Positions 47,296 through 62,379 of a stretch of 64,000 nucleotides of DNA are shown one piece after another. Each line of letters begins with the position of its first letter. Position 1 is the stretch's first letter. Position numbers and translations under genes: made by a program. A model generated the notes under the pieces. That model saw only the letters and a program-made list of their open reading frames with translations, made no database searches and had not been told where the DNA came from. The stretch comes from Xylocopa sonorina (Eukaryota > Arthropoda > Insecta > Hymenoptera > Apidae). The DNA lies in NCBI RefSeq assembly GCF_050948175.1, contig NW_027490096.1, positions 1,736,001-1,800,000 on the forward strand, given 5' to 3'.

Positions 47296-50154
47296 CTACT
47301 ACATCCTAGCAGGGATGTGCAGCATTTACAATCTTATGAAGTGAACACGATGTATACATGACACTTCGCAATAAATATTACATCTTATCATGAAACATAG
47401 AAATAAGATGCGATATTGCGTTTTATGAAGCATTAGAACTCTATTGCTGAGATACGTATACATATGGAAGCGCTATTTCCTAGAAGGGAAGTTTCGCATT
47501 TACATTCTTTTGAAATGAATACGAGGTATACAATACACTTCGCAATGAACATTATATCTCATCATGAGCCATAGAAATGACATGCGATATCGTGGTTTAA
47601 GAAGCATTAGAACACTACTGCTACGATGCGTAAATATCTGGAAACGCTATTTCCTAGCATGGAAGTTTCGCATTTACATTCATTTGAGGTGTATGGGAGG
47701 TATAAGTGACACTTCGCAATGAATATTATATGTTATCATGAAACATAGAAATGAGATGCGATATCGCGTTTTGAGAAGCATTAGGACCATATTGCTACGA
47801 TACGTACACATCTGCAAACGCTATTTCCTAGCAAGGAAGTGTCGCATTTACATTCTTTTGAGGTGAATACGTAGTATACAATACACTTCGCAATGAATAT
47901 TATATCTTATCATAAATCATAGAAATGAGATGCGATATCGCGATTTAAGAAGCATTAGAACACAATTGCTTCGATACGTAGACATCTGCAAACGCTATAT
48001 CCGAGCAAGGAAGTGTCGCACTTATATTCATTTGAAGTGTATGTGAGGTATAAGTGACACTTCGCAATTAATATTATATCTTTTCATGAAACATAGAAAT
48101 GACATGAGATATTGCGTTTTAGGAAGCATTAGATCTCTATTGCTTCGATACGTAGACATCTGCAGACAATATTTCCTAGCAAGGAAGTGTCGCACTTACA
48201 TTCAATTGAAGTGAATACGTGGACTGCATAACATTTCGCAATGAATATTATATCTTATCATGAGACATAGAAATAAGATGCCATATCGCATTATGAGAAG
48301 CATTAGAACTCTATTTCTTCGATACGTACACATCTGCAAACGCTATTTCCTAGCAAGGAAGTGCCGCATTTACATACATTTTAAGTGTATGCGAGGTGTA
48401 CATGACACTTCGCAATGAATATTGTATCTTATCATGAAACACAGATATGAGATGCTATATCGCCTTTTAAGAAGCGCAAGAACTCTACTGCTACGATACG
48501 TAGTCATCTGCAAACGTTATTTCCTAGCAAGGAAGTGTCGCATTTACATTCAGTTGAAGTGAATACGAGGTATACATAACACTGCACAATGAATATTATA
48601 TCTTATCACGAATCATAGAAATGAGATGCGATATCGCAATGTAAGAAACATTAGAAATCTACTGCTTCGATACGTAGACATCTGGAAACGTAAACTGCTA
48701 GAAAGGATGTGTTGCATTTACATTTTTAGTAAGTGAATACGTGGTATACATGCCGCTTCGCAAAGAATATTATATCTTATCATGAAACATAGAAATGAGA
48801 TTCGATATCGCGTTTCAAGGAGCATTCGAACCCTATTGCTACGATATGTAGACATCTGCAAACGCTATGTCCTAGCATGGATGTGTCGCATTTACATTCT
48901 TTTGTAGTGAATACGAGGTATACATAACACTGCACAATGAATATTATATCTTATAACGAAACATAGAAATGTGATGCGACATCGCGAGTTAAAAGTGATT
49001 GGAACTCTGTTGCTACGATACGTAGACATCTGCAAACGCTATTTAATAGCAAGGAAGTGTCCCAATTACATTCTTTTGAAGCGAATACGAGGTATACGTG
49101 ACACATCGCAATGAATATTATGTCTTATCATGAAACACAGAAATGAGATGCGATATCGCGATTTAAGCAGCATTGGAACTCTATTACTTCGATACGTAGA
49201 CATCTCGAAGCGCTATCTCCTAGCAAGGAAGTGTGGCATTTACATTCCTTTGAAGTGTAGACGAGAATATACATAACACTGCAAAACGAATATTATATCT
49301 TATCGTGATACATAGAAACGAGATGCGATATCGCGTTTTGAGAAGCATTAAATCTCTATTGCTTCGATACGTAGACATCTGCAAACGCTATTTCATAGCA
49401 AGGAAGTTTTGCATATACATTCATATGAAGTGTATGCGAGGTATACATGACACTTCGAAATGAATATTGTATCTTATCGTGAAACATAGAAAAGAGATGC
49501 GATATCGCGATTTGAGAATCATTAGATCTCTATTGCATCGATACGTAGACATTTGCAAACTCTATTTCCTAGCAAGGAAGTGTCGCATTTACATTCTTTT
49601 GAAGTGAATACGATGTATACATGACACTTCGCAATGAATATTATATCTTATCATGACATAAAGAAGTGAGATGCGATATCGCGATTTAAGGAGCATTAAA
49701 ACTCTATTGCTTCGATACGTAGACATCTGCGAACGCTATTTCCTAGCAAGGAAGTGTTGCATTTACATTCATATGAAGTGCATGCGAGGTATACATGACA
49801 CTTCGAAACGAATATTGTATCTTATCATGAAACATAGAAATGGGATGCGATATCGCGTTTTAAGAAGCATTAAATCTCTATTGCATCGATACGTAGACAT
49901 TTGCAAACGCTACTTCCTTGCAAGGAAGTGTCGCATTTACATTCTTTTGAAGTGAATACGAGGTATGCATGTCACTTCGCAATGAATATTATATCTTATC
50001 ATGAAACACAGAAATGAGATGCGATATCGCGATTTAAGAAGCATTAGAACTCTATGGCTTCGATACGTATACATCTGCAAACGCTTTTTCCTAGCAAGGA
50101 AGTGCCGCATTTACACTTATTTGAAGTGTAGACGTGGAATACATAACACTTCGT

Positions 50155-52936
50155 AATGAATATTATATCTTATCATGAAACATAGAAATGAGTGGCGATA
50201 TAGCGTTTTAAGAAGCATTAGAACTCTATTGCTTCGATACGCAGACATCTGGTAACGTAATGTTCTGGAAAGACGTGTCGCATTTACATTCATTTGAGGC
50301 GTGTGCCACGTATACATGTCACTTAGCAATGAATATTATATCTTATCATGAAACATGGAAATGATATGCAATATCGCGATTTAAGAAGCTTTAGCACTCT
50401 ATTGCTTCGACACGTAGACATCTGCAAACGCAACTTCCTAGCAAGGAAGTGTCGCATTTACGTTCCTTTGAAGTGAATACGAGTTACACATGACACTCCG
50501 CAATGAATATTATATCTTATCATAAATCATAGAAATGAGATGCGATATGGCGTTTTATGAAGCATTAGAACTCTGTTGCTTCGATACGTAGATATCTGGA
50601 AACGTAATTCCCTAGGATGGAAGTGTCGCATTTACATTCAATTGAAGTGTATGCGAGTTATACATGACACTCCACAATGAATATTATATCTCATCATGAA
50701 ACATAGAAATGAGATGCGATATGGCGATTTAAGAAGCATTAGAACACTACTGCTTCGATACGTTGACATCTGCAAACGCTACTTCCTAGCAAGGAAGTTT
50801 CGCATTTACATTCTTTTGAAAGGAATGCGAGGTATACATGACACTTCGTTCTGAATATTATATCTTATCATGAAACACAGAAATGTGATGCGATATCGCG
50901 TTTTGAGAAGCATTAGAACTCTAATGCTACGATACGCAGACATCTGCAAGCGCAATTTCCTAGCAAGGATGTGCCGCATTTTCATTCATTTGAAGTGTAT
51001 GCGAGGTAAACATGGCACTTCGCAATTAATATTACATCTTATCATGGTACATAGGAATGAGATGCGATATCTCTTTTTAAGAAGCATTAGAACCCTATTG
51101 CTTCGATACGTAGACATCTGCAAACGCTATTTCATAGCAAGGAAGTGTTGCATATACATTCATATGATGTGTATGCGAGGTATACATGACACTTCGAAAT
51201 GAATATTGTATCTTATCATGAAACATAGAAATGAGATGCGATATCGCGATTTGAGAATCATTAGATCTCTATTGCATCGATACGTAGACATTTGCAAACT
51301 CTATTTCCTAGCAAGGAAGTGTCGCATTTACATTCTTTTGAAGTGAATACGAGGTATACATGACACTTCGCAATGAATATCATATCTTATCATGACATAA
51401 AGAAGTGAGATGCGATATCGCGATTTAAGGAGCATTAATACTCTATTGCTTCGATACGTAGACATCTGCAAATGCTATTTCCTAGCAACGAAGTGTCGCA
51501 TTTACATTCATTTGAAGTTTATGCGAGGTATAAGTGTCACTTCGCAATAAATATTATATCTTATCATGAAACATAGAAATGAGTGGCGATATCGCGTTTT
51601 AAGAAGCATTAGAACTCTATTGCTTCGATACGCAGACATCTGGTAACGTAATGTTCTGGAAAGACGTGTCGCATTTACATTCATTTGAGGCGTGTGCCAC
51701 GTATACATGTCACTTAGCAATGAATATTATATCTTATCATGAAACATGGAAATGATATGCAATATCGCGATTTAAGAAGCTTTAGCACTCTATTGCTTCG
51801 ATACGTAGACATCTGCAAACGCAACTTCCTAGCAAGGAAGTGTCGCATTTACGCTCCTTTGAAGTGAATACGAGTTACACATGACACTCCGCAATGAATA
51901 TTATATCTTATCATAAATCATAGAAATGAGATGCGATATGGCGTTTTATGAAGCATTAGAACACTGTTGCTTCGATACGTAGATATCTGGAAACGTAATT
52001 CCCTAGGATGGAAGTGTCGCATTTACATTCAATTGAAGTGTATGCGAGTTATACATGACACTCCACAATGAATACTATATCTCATCATGAAACATAGAAA
52101 TGAGATGCGATATGGCGATTTAAGAAGCATTAGAACACTACTGCTTCGATACGTTGACATCTGCAAACGCTACTTCCTAGCAAGGAAGTTTCGCATTTAC
52201 ATTCTTTTGAAAGGAATGCGAGGTATACATGACACTTCGTTCTGAATATTATATCTTATCATGAAACACAGAAATGTGATGCGATATCGCGTTTTGAGAA
52301 GCATTAGGACTCTAATGCTACGATACGCAGACATCTGCAAGCGCAATTTCCTAGCAAGGATGTGCCGCATTTTCATTCATTTGAAGTGTATGCGAGGTAA
52401 ACATGACACTTCGCAATTAATATTACATCTTATCATGGTACATAGGAATGAGATGCGATATCTCTTTTTAAGAAGCATTAGAACCCTATTGCTTCGATAC
52501 GTAGACATCTGCAAACGCTATTTCATAGCAAGGAATTGTTGCATATACATTCATATGATGTGTATGCGAGGTATACATGACACTTCGAAATGAATATTGT
52601 ATCTTATCATGAAACATAGAAATGAGATGCGATATCGCGATTTGAGAATCATTAGATCTCTACTGCATCGATACGTAGACATTTGCAAACTCTATTTCCT
52701 AGCAAGGAAGTGTCGCATTTACATTCTTTTGAAGTGAATACGAGGTATACATGACACTTCGCAATGAATATCATATCTTATCATGACATAAAGAAGTGAG
52801 ATGCGATATCGCGATTTAAGGAGCATTAATACTCTATTGCTTCGATACATAGACATCTGCAAATGCTATTTCCTAGCAACGAAGTGTCGCATTTACTTTC
52901 ATTTGAAGTTTATGCGAGGTATAAGTGTCACTTCGC
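50155..52936 (+). repeat. Two tandem copies of a second 8-monomer HOR (1391 bp)
   Basis: About 50155-51545 and 51546-52936 are nearly identical with an offset of exactly 1391 bp, seen at several landmarks (for example AAATGAGTGGCGATAT and CATGACATAAAGAAGTGAG). The monomers differ from types a-h at the window start. A further partial copy of about 310 bp lies upstream at about 49430-49740, 1739 bp (10 monomers) from its match. Confidence 0.88.
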
Positions 52937-53127
52937 AATAAATATTATATCTTATCATGAAACATAGACGTGAGGCGCGATATCGCGTTTTAAGAAGCAC
53001 TAGATCTCTACTGCTACGATACGTAGACATCTGCGAACGCCATTTCCTAGCAAGGAAGTGTCGCATTTACACTCTTTTGAAGTGAATACGAGGTATACAT
53101 AACACTCCACAATGAATGTTATAGCTT

Positions 53128-53157
53128 ATCATGAAACATTGAAATATTATATCTTAT
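53128..53157 (+). repeat. Small internal duplication within a monomer
   Basis: The stretch TATCATGAAACATTGAA is followed by a second ATATTATATCTTATC...AACATAGAA, adding about 28 bp to one monomer. It looks like a local slippage or a junction of unequal exchange. Confidence 0.7.
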
Positions 53158-55940
53158 CTTGTAACATAGAAATGAGATGCGATATCTCGTTTTAAGAAGC
53201 ATTAGATCTCTCTTGCTTCGGAACGTAGACATCTGCCATCGCTATCTCCTAGCACGGAAGTGTCGCATTTACATTCAGTTGATGTGTATGCGAGGTATAC
53301 ATGACAATTCGCATTGAATATTATATCTTATTATGAAACATAGAAATGAGATGCGATATCGCGTTTTAAGAAGCATTAGAACTCTATTGCTTCGACACGT
53401 GGACATCTGAAAACGCTGATTCCTACCAATGAAGTGTGACATTTACATACTTTTAAAGTGTAGACGAGGTATAGGTAACACTTCGCAATGAATATTATAT
53501 CTTATCACGAAACATAGAAATGAGATGCGATATCACGATTTAAGAAGCATTACAAATCTATTGCTACGATAGGTAGATATCTGCAAACAAAACTTCCTAG
53601 CAAGGAAGTGTCGCATTTACATTCATTTAAAGTGTATACGAGGTATACATAACACTGCACGATGCATATTGTATCTTATCATGAAACATAGAAATGAGAT
53701 GCGATATTGCGATTTCAGAAGCATTAGAATCCTATTGCTCGATACGTAGACATCTGCAAACGCTACTTGCTTGCATGGAAGTGTCGCATATACATTCATT
53801 TGAAGTGTAGACGAGATATACATAGCACTGCACAATGAATATTATATCTTATCATGAAACGTAGAAGTGAGTTGCTATATCGCGGTTTAAGAAGCATTAG
53901 GAATCTATTGCTTCGATACGTAGAATTCTGCAAACTCTACTTCCTAGCAAGGAAGGTTCGCATTTACATTCATTTGAAGTGTATGCGAGGTATACAGGAC
54001 ATTTCGCAATGATTATTATATCTTATCATGAAACATAGAAATGCGATGCGATATCGCGTTTTGAGAAGCCTTAGAACTCTATTGCTACGATACGTAGACA
54101 TCTGCCATCGCTATATCCTAGCAAGGAAGTGTCGCATTTACAATCATTTGAAGTGAATGCGAGGTATACATAACACTGCACAATGAATATTATATCTTAT
54201 CATGATACATAGAAATGAGATGCGATATCGCGTTTTAAGCAGCATTAGAACCCTATTGCTACGGTACGTAGATATCTGCAGACGCTATTTCCTAGCAAGG
54301 AAGTATCGCATTTACAATCTTTTGAAGTGAATACGAGGTATACGTGAGACTTCGCAATGAATATTATATCTTATCGTAAAACATAGAAATGTGATGCGAT
54401 ATCTCGTTTTAAGAAGCATTAGAACTCTATTGCTTCTTACGTAGACAACTGCAAACGCTACTTCCTAGCAAGGAAGTGTCGCATTTACATTCATTTGAAG
54501 TGTATACGAGGTATACCTAACACTGCACAATGAATACTATATCATATCATGAAACATGGAAATGTGATGCGATATCGCTGTTTAAGGCGCATTAGGAATC
54601 CATTGCAACGATACGTAGACATCTGGAAACGTAATTTCCTAGCAAGGAAGTGTCGCATTTACATTCTTTTGAAGTGAAAACGAGGAATACATAACATTCC
54701 ACAATAAATATTATACCTTATCACGAAACATAGAAATGAGATGCGATATCGCGATTTAAGAAGCATCAGAATTCTATAGCCACGATACGTAGACATCTGC
54801 AATCGGTATTTCCTAGCTAGGAAGTGTCGCCTTTACATTCCTCTGAAAGGAATACGAGGTATACATGATACTTCGCACTGAATATTATATCTTATTATGA
54901 AACATAGAAGTTTGATGCGATATCGCGTTTTAGGAAGCATTAGAACTCTATTGTTGCGATACGTAGACATCTGCGAACGCTATTTCCTAGCAAGGAAGGG
55001 TCGCAATTACATACTTTTGATGTGAATACATGGTATACATAACACTCCACAATGAATATTATATCTTATCTAGAAATATAGAAATGAGATGCGATATCGC
55101 GATTTAAAAAGCATTAGAACTCTATTGCTTCCATACGTAGACTTCTGCAGACGCTATTTCCTAGCAAGGAAGTGTCGCATTTACATTCATTTGAAGTGTA
55201 TGCGAGGTATACATGACACTTCGCAATGAATATTATATCTTATAATGAAACATAGTAGTGAGATGCGATATCGCTTTTTAAGAAGCATTAGAACTCTACT
55301 GCTTCGATACGTAGACATCTGGAAAGGCATTTCCTCGCAAGGAAGTATGGCATTTACATTCTTTTGAAGTGTATGCGAGGTATACATAACACTGCACAAT
55401 GAATGTTATAGCTTATCACGAGACACAGAATTGTGATGCGATATCGCGATTTAAGAAGCATTAGGACTCTATTGCTTCGATACGTGGACATCTGGAAACG
55501 CTATTTCCTACAAGGGAAGTGTCGCATTGACATTCTTTTGAAGCCAGTACGAGGAATACATTATACTCCACACTGAATATTATATCTTATCATGAAACAT
55601 AGAAAAGCGATGCTATATCGCGGTTTGAGAAGCATTAGAGCTATATTCGATACGTAGACATCTGGAAACACTACTTCCTTGCAAGGAAGTGTCGCATTTG
55701 CATTCTTTTGGTGTGAATACGGGGTATACATAACACTGCACAATGAATATTATATCTTATCATGAAACATAGAAATGAGATGCGATATGGCGATTTAAGA
55801 AGCATTAGAACTCTATTGCTTCGATACGTAGACACCTGCAGACGCTACTTCCTAGCAAGGAAGTGTCGCATTTACATTCATTTGAAGTGTATGCGAGGTA
55901 TACATGACACTTCGCAATGTATATTATACCTTATCACAAA

Positions 55941-57800
55941 GCATAGAATTGAAATGCGATATCGCGATTTAAGAAGCATTAGAACCCTATTGCTTCGATA
56001 CGGAGACATCTGCAAACGCTACTTCCTAGCAAGGAAGTTCCGCATTTACATTCTTTTGCAGTGAATATGAGGTATACATGACACTTCGCAATGAATATTA
56101 TATCTTATCATGAAACATAGAACTGAGATGCGATATCGCGTTTTAAGAAGCATTAGAAATCTATTGCTTCGATACGTAGACATTTGGAAACGAAATTTCC
56201 TAGAAAGGAGGTGTCGCATTTACATACATTTCAAGTGTAGACGATGAATTCAAAACACTTCGCAATGAATATTATATCTTATCATGAGACATAGAAATGA
56301 GGTGCGATGTCGCGTTATAGGAAGCATTAGAATTCTATAGCTTCGATACGTAGATATCTCGAAACGCAATTTCCTTGAAAGGAAGTGTCGCATTTACATA
56401 CTTCTCAAGTGCAGACGGTGAATACATAACACTTCGCAATGAATATTATATCTTATCATGAGACATAGAAATGAGGTGCGATATCGCGTTATAAGAAGCA
56501 TTAGAAATCTACTGCTTCGATACGTAGACAACTGCAAACGCTACTTCCTAGTAAGGAAGTACCGAATTTACATTCTTTTGCAGTGAATATGAGGTATACA
56601 TGACAATTCGCAATGAATATTATATCTTATCATGAGTCATAGTAATGAAATGCGATATCGCGTTTTAAGAAGCATTAGACCTATATTGCTACGATACGTA
56701 GATATCTGGAAACGCTATTTCCTAGCAAGGAAGAGTCGCATTAATATTCTTTTGAAGTGAATACGAGGTATACATGACACTTGGCAATTAATATCGTATC
56801 TTATCATGAAACATAGAAATGAGATGCGATTTCGCGTTTTAAGGAGCATCAGAACTCTATTGCTACGATACGTAGACATCTGCAAACGCTATATAGTCAC
56901 AAGGAAGTGTCGCATTTACATTCTTTTAAAGTGAATACGAGGTATACATAACACACCACAATGAATATTATTCCTTATCACAAAGCATAGAATTGAAATG
57001 CGATATCGCGATTTAAGAAGCATTAGAACCCTATTGCTTCGATACGGAGACATCTGCAAACGCTACTTCCTAGCAAGGAAGTTCCGCATTTACATTCTTT
57101 TGCAGTGAATATGAGGTATACATGACACTTCGCAATGAATATTATATCTTATCATGAAACATAGAACTGAGATGCGATATCGCGTTTTAAGAAGCATTAG
57201 AAATCTATTGCTTCGATACGTAGACATTTGGAAACGAAATTTCCTAGAAAGGAGGTGTCGCATTTACATACATTTCAAGTGTAGACGATGAATTCAAAAC
57301 ACTTCGCAATGAATATTATATCTTATCATGAGACATAGAAATGAGGTGCGATGTCGCGTTATAGGAAGCATTAGAATTCTATAGCTTCGATACGTAGATA
57401 TCTCGAAACGCAATTTCCTTGAAAGGAAGTGTCGCATTTACATACTTCTCAAGTGCAGACGGTGAATACATAACACTTCGCAATGAATATTATATCTTAT
57501 CATGAGACATAGAAATGAGGTGCGATATCGCGTTATAAGAAGCATTAGGAATCTACTGCTTCGATACGTAGACAACTGCAAACGCTACTTCCTAGTAAGG
57601 AAGTACCGAATTTACATTCTTTTGCAGTGAATATGAGGTATACATGACAATTCGCAATGAATATTATATCTTATCATGAGTCATAGTAATGAAATGCGAT
57701 ATCGCGTTTTAAGAAGCATTAGACCTACATTGCTACGATACGTAGATATCTGGAAACGCTATTTCCTAGCAAGGAAGAGTCGCATTAATATTCTTTTGAA
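55941..57800 (+). repeat. Tandem duplication of a 6-monomer (1044-bp) unit
   Basis: 55941-56984 and 56985-57800 are nearly identical with an offset of 1044 bp; the second copy stops after about 4.7 monomers. Several monomers in it are also closely related to those at about 10150-10700 and 11500-11900. Confidence 0.88.
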
Positions 57801-60380
57801 GTGAAAACGAGGTATACATGACACATCGCAATGAATATTATATCTTATCATGAAACAAAGAAATGATATGTGATATCGCGTTTTAATAACCATTAGAACT
57901 CTATTGCTTCGATACGTAGACATCTGCAAACGTTATTTCCTAGCAAGAAAATGTCGCATTTACATTCTTTTGAAGTGAATACGAGAAATACATAACAATC
58001 CACAATGAATATTATACCTGATCACGAAACATAGAAATGAGATGCGATATCGCGTTTTAAGAAGCATTAGAACTCTATTGCTACGATACGTAGATATCTG
58101 CAGACGCTATTTCCTAGCAAGGAAATATCGCAATTACACTCTTTTGAAGCTAATGCGAGGTATACATAACGCTCCATAATGAATATTATATCTTATCACG
58201 AAACATAGAAATGAGATGCGATATTGCGTCTTGAGAAGCATTAGAACTCTATTGCTTCGATGCGTAGACATCTGCAAATGCAATTTCCCAGCAAGGAAGT
58301 GTCGCATTTACATTCTTTTGAAGTGAATACGAGGTTAACATAACGCTCCACAATGAATATTATATCTTATCATGAACCATTGAAATGAGATGCGATATCG
58401 CGATTTAAGAAGCGTTAGAATTCTATTGCTTCGATATGTAGAAATTTGCAAACGTTATTTCCTAGCAAGAAAATGTCGCATTTACATTCATTTGAAGTGT
58501 AGACGAGGAATACATAATACTTCGGAATGAATATTATATCTTTTCATGAAACATAGAAGTGAGAAGCGATGTCGCATTTTATGAAACATTAGAACTCTTT
58601 TGCTTCGATACGTCGACATCTGCAAACGCTATTTCCTAGCAAGGAAGTGTCGCATTTACATTCAATTGAAGTATAAGCAAGGTATACATGACACTTCGCA
58701 ATGAATATTATATCTTATCGTGAAACATAGACATGAGATGCGATCTTGCGATATAAGAAGCATTAGAACTCTATTGCTACGATACACAGACATCTGCAAA
58801 CGCTATTTCCTAGCAAGGAAGTGTCGCATTGACATTCTTTTGAAGCGAATACGAGGTATTCATAACACTGCACAATGAATATTATATCTTATCATGACAC
58901 ATAGAAGTGAGATGCGGTATCGCGTTTTAAGTAACATTAGAACTCTATTGCTTCGATACGTAGACATCTGGAAACGCTATTTCCTAGAAAGGAAGTTCCG
59001 CATTTACATCCTTTTGCAGTAAATATGAGGTATGCATGATGCTTTGCAATCAATATTATATCTTATCATGAGAAATAGAAATGAGATGCGATATCGCGTT
59101 TTAAGAAGCATTAGAATTCTATTGCTTCGATAAGTAGACAACTCGAAACGTAATTTCCTAGAAGGGAAGTGTCGCATTTACATACATTTCAAGTGTAGAC
59201 GGTGAATACATAACACTTCGCAATAAATATTATATCTTATCATGAAACATAGAAATGAGGTGCAATATCGCGTTATAAGTAGCATTAGAGCTCTATCGCT
59301 TCGATACGTAGACATCTGCAAACGCTATTTCCTAGCAAGGTAGTATCGCATTTACATTCGTTTGATGTGAATACGAGGTATACATGACACTTCGCATTGA
59401 ATATTATATCTTATCACGAAACATAGAAATGAGATGCTATATCGCGTTTTAAGAACCATTACAAATCTATTGCTACGATACGTAGACATCTGCAAACACT
59501 ATTTCCTAGCAAGGAGGTGTCGCATTTACATTCCTTTGAAGTGTAGCGGAGGTATACATAACACTTCGCAGTGAATATTATATATTATCTTGAGAGACAT
59601 AGAAATGAGATGCGATATCGCGCTTAAAGAAGCATTAGAACCCTAATGCTACGATACGTAGACATCTGCAAACGCTATTTCCTAGCAAGGAAGTGTCGCA
59701 TTTACATTCTTTTGAAGTGAATACGAGGTATTCATAACACTCCACATTGAATATTATATCTTTTCATGAAACATAGAAATGAGATGCGATACCCCGTTTT
59801 AGAAAGCATTGGAACCCTATTGCTGTGATACGTATACATCTGCAAACGCCATTTAATAGCAAGGAAGTGTCGCTATTACATTCTTTTGAAGTGAATACGA
59901 AGTATACATAACACACCTCAATGAATATTACATCTTATCATGAAACATAGAAATGTGATGCGATATCGCGTTTTAAGAAGAATTAGAAATTTATTGCTAC
60001 GATACACAGACATCTGCAAACGCTATTTCCTAGCAAGGAAGTGTCGCATTGACATTCTTTTGAAGCGAATACGAGGTATTCATAACACTGCACAATGAAT
60101 ATTATATCTTATCATGAGACATAGATATGTGATGCGATATCATGTTTTAAGATGCATTAGAACTCTAATTCTTCGATACGTAGACATCTGGAAAAGCTAT
60201 TTCCTAGCATGGAAGGGTCGCATTTACATTCTTTTTAAGTGTAGACGAGGAATACATAACACTTCGTAATGAATATTATATCTTATCATGATACATAGAA
60301 ATGAGATGCGATATCGCGTTTTAAGAAGCATTAGAACACTATTGCTACTATACGTAGACATCTGGAAACGCTATTTCCCA

Positions 60381-61210
60381 GCAGGGAAGTGTGGCATTTA
60401 CATTCTTTTTAAGTTAATACGAGGTATACATGACACTTTGAAATGAATATTATATCTTATCATGAAACATTGAAAAGAGATGCGATATCGCGTTCTAGGA
60501 AGCGTTAGAACTCTATTGCTTCGATACGTAGACATCTGCAAGCGCTATTTCCTTTCAAGGAAGTGTCGCAATTTACATTCATTTGAAGTGTGTGCGAGGT
60601 ATACATGACACTTCGCTACGAATATAACATCTTATCAAGGAACATGGAAATGAAATGCGATATCGCGTTTTGAGAAGCATTAGAACACTAATGCTACGAT
60701 ACGTAGACATCTACAAAAGCTATTTCCTAGCAAGGAAGTGTCGCATTTACATTCATTTGCAGTGTAGACGAGATATACATAACACGGCACGATGAATATT
60801 ATATCTTATCAGTGAAACGTACAATTGAGGTGCGATTTTGCGATTTAAGTAGCATTGGAACACTATTGCTTCGATACGTAGACATCTGCAGACGCTATTT
60901 CCTAGCAAGGATGTGTCGCATTTACATTCTTTTGAAGCGAACACGAGGTATACATAACACTTCGCAATTAATATTATATCTTATCATGAAACATAAAAAT
61001 AAGATGCGACATCTCGTTTTAAGAAGCATTAGAACTCTATTGTTTCGATACGTAGACATCTGGAAACGCTATTTCGCAGCAGGGAAGTGTGGCATTTACA
61101 TTCTTTTTAAGTTAATACCAGGTATACATAACACTTTGCAATGAATATTATATCTTATCATGAAACATTGAAAAGAGATGCGATATCGCGTTCTAGGAAG
61201 CGTTAGAACT
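60381..61210 (+). repeat. Repeat of a segment at 4-monomer spacing
   Basis: The string GCAGGGAAGTGTGGCATTTA with the following CATTGAAAAGAGATGCG and TTCTAGGAAGCGTTAGAAC occurs at 60381 and again at 61079, about 698 bp apart. Confidence 0.75.
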
Positions 61211-62379
61211 CTATTACTACGATACGTAGACATCTGCAAACGCTATTTCCTTGTAAGGAAGTGTCGCATTTACATTCTTTTTAAGTGAATACGAGGTATA
61301 CACGACACTTCGCAATTAAAATTATATCTTATCATGAAACATATTAATGGCATGCGGTGCCCCGTTTTAAGAAGCGTTAGAACTCTATTGCTTCGATACG
61401 TAACCATCTGCAAACGCTACTTCCTAGCAAGGAAGTGCCGCATTTACAATCTTTAGAAGTGAACACAAGGTATACATAACACTCCGCAATGAATGTTATA
61501 TCTTATCAAGAAACACAGAAATGAGATGCGATATCGCGTTTTAAGAAGCATTAGAACTCTATTGCTCCGATACGTAGACATCTGCAAACGCTATTTCCTA
61601 GCATGTATGAGTCGCATTTACATTCTTTTTAAGTGAATACGAGGTACACATGACACTTCGCAATTAATATTGTATCTAACCATGAAACATGGAAATGAGA
61701 TGCGATATCGCGTTTTGAGAAGCATTAGAATTCCAATGCTACGATACGTAGAAATATGCAAACGCTATTTCCTAGCAAGGATGTGTCGCATTTACATTCT
61801 TTTGTAGTGAATACGAGGTATACATAACACTCCACAATGAATATTATATCTTATCATGAAACACAGAAATGAGATGCGATATGGCGATTTAAGAAGCATT
61901 AGTACTCTATTGCTTCGATACGTAGGCATCTGCAAACGCTACTTCCTAGCAAAGAAGTGTCGCATTTACATTCTTCTCAAGTGAATACGAGGTATACATG
62001 ACACTTCGCAATGAACATTATATCTTATCATGAAACATAGAAATGAGATGCGCTATGGCGTTTTAAGAAGCATTAGAAATCTATTGCTACGATACGTAGA
62101 CAACTGCAAACGCTATTTCCTAGCAAGGAAGTGTTGCATTTACATTCTTTTGAAGTGAATACGAGGTATAGATAACGCTCCACAATGAATGTTATATCTT
62201 ATCATGAAACGTAGAAATGGGATGCTATATGGCGATTTAAGAAGCGTTAGAATTATATTGCTTCGATAGGTAGACATCAGCAAACGCTATTTCCTAGCAA
62301 GGATGTGTCGCATTTACATTCTTTTGTAGTGAATACGAGGTATACATAACACTCCACAATGAATATTATATCTTGTCAT

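Noticed and set aside
6882..61144. Many open frames of 60-110 codons in the satellite, with recurring MKHRNEMRYR... on plus and MCSVMYTS... on minus
   Set aside because: They are translations of the 174-bp monomer (58 codons), so frame is kept from monomer to monomer. Most monomers carry stops at TTGAAGTGA and CAATGA, and changes between copies show no bias to third positions.
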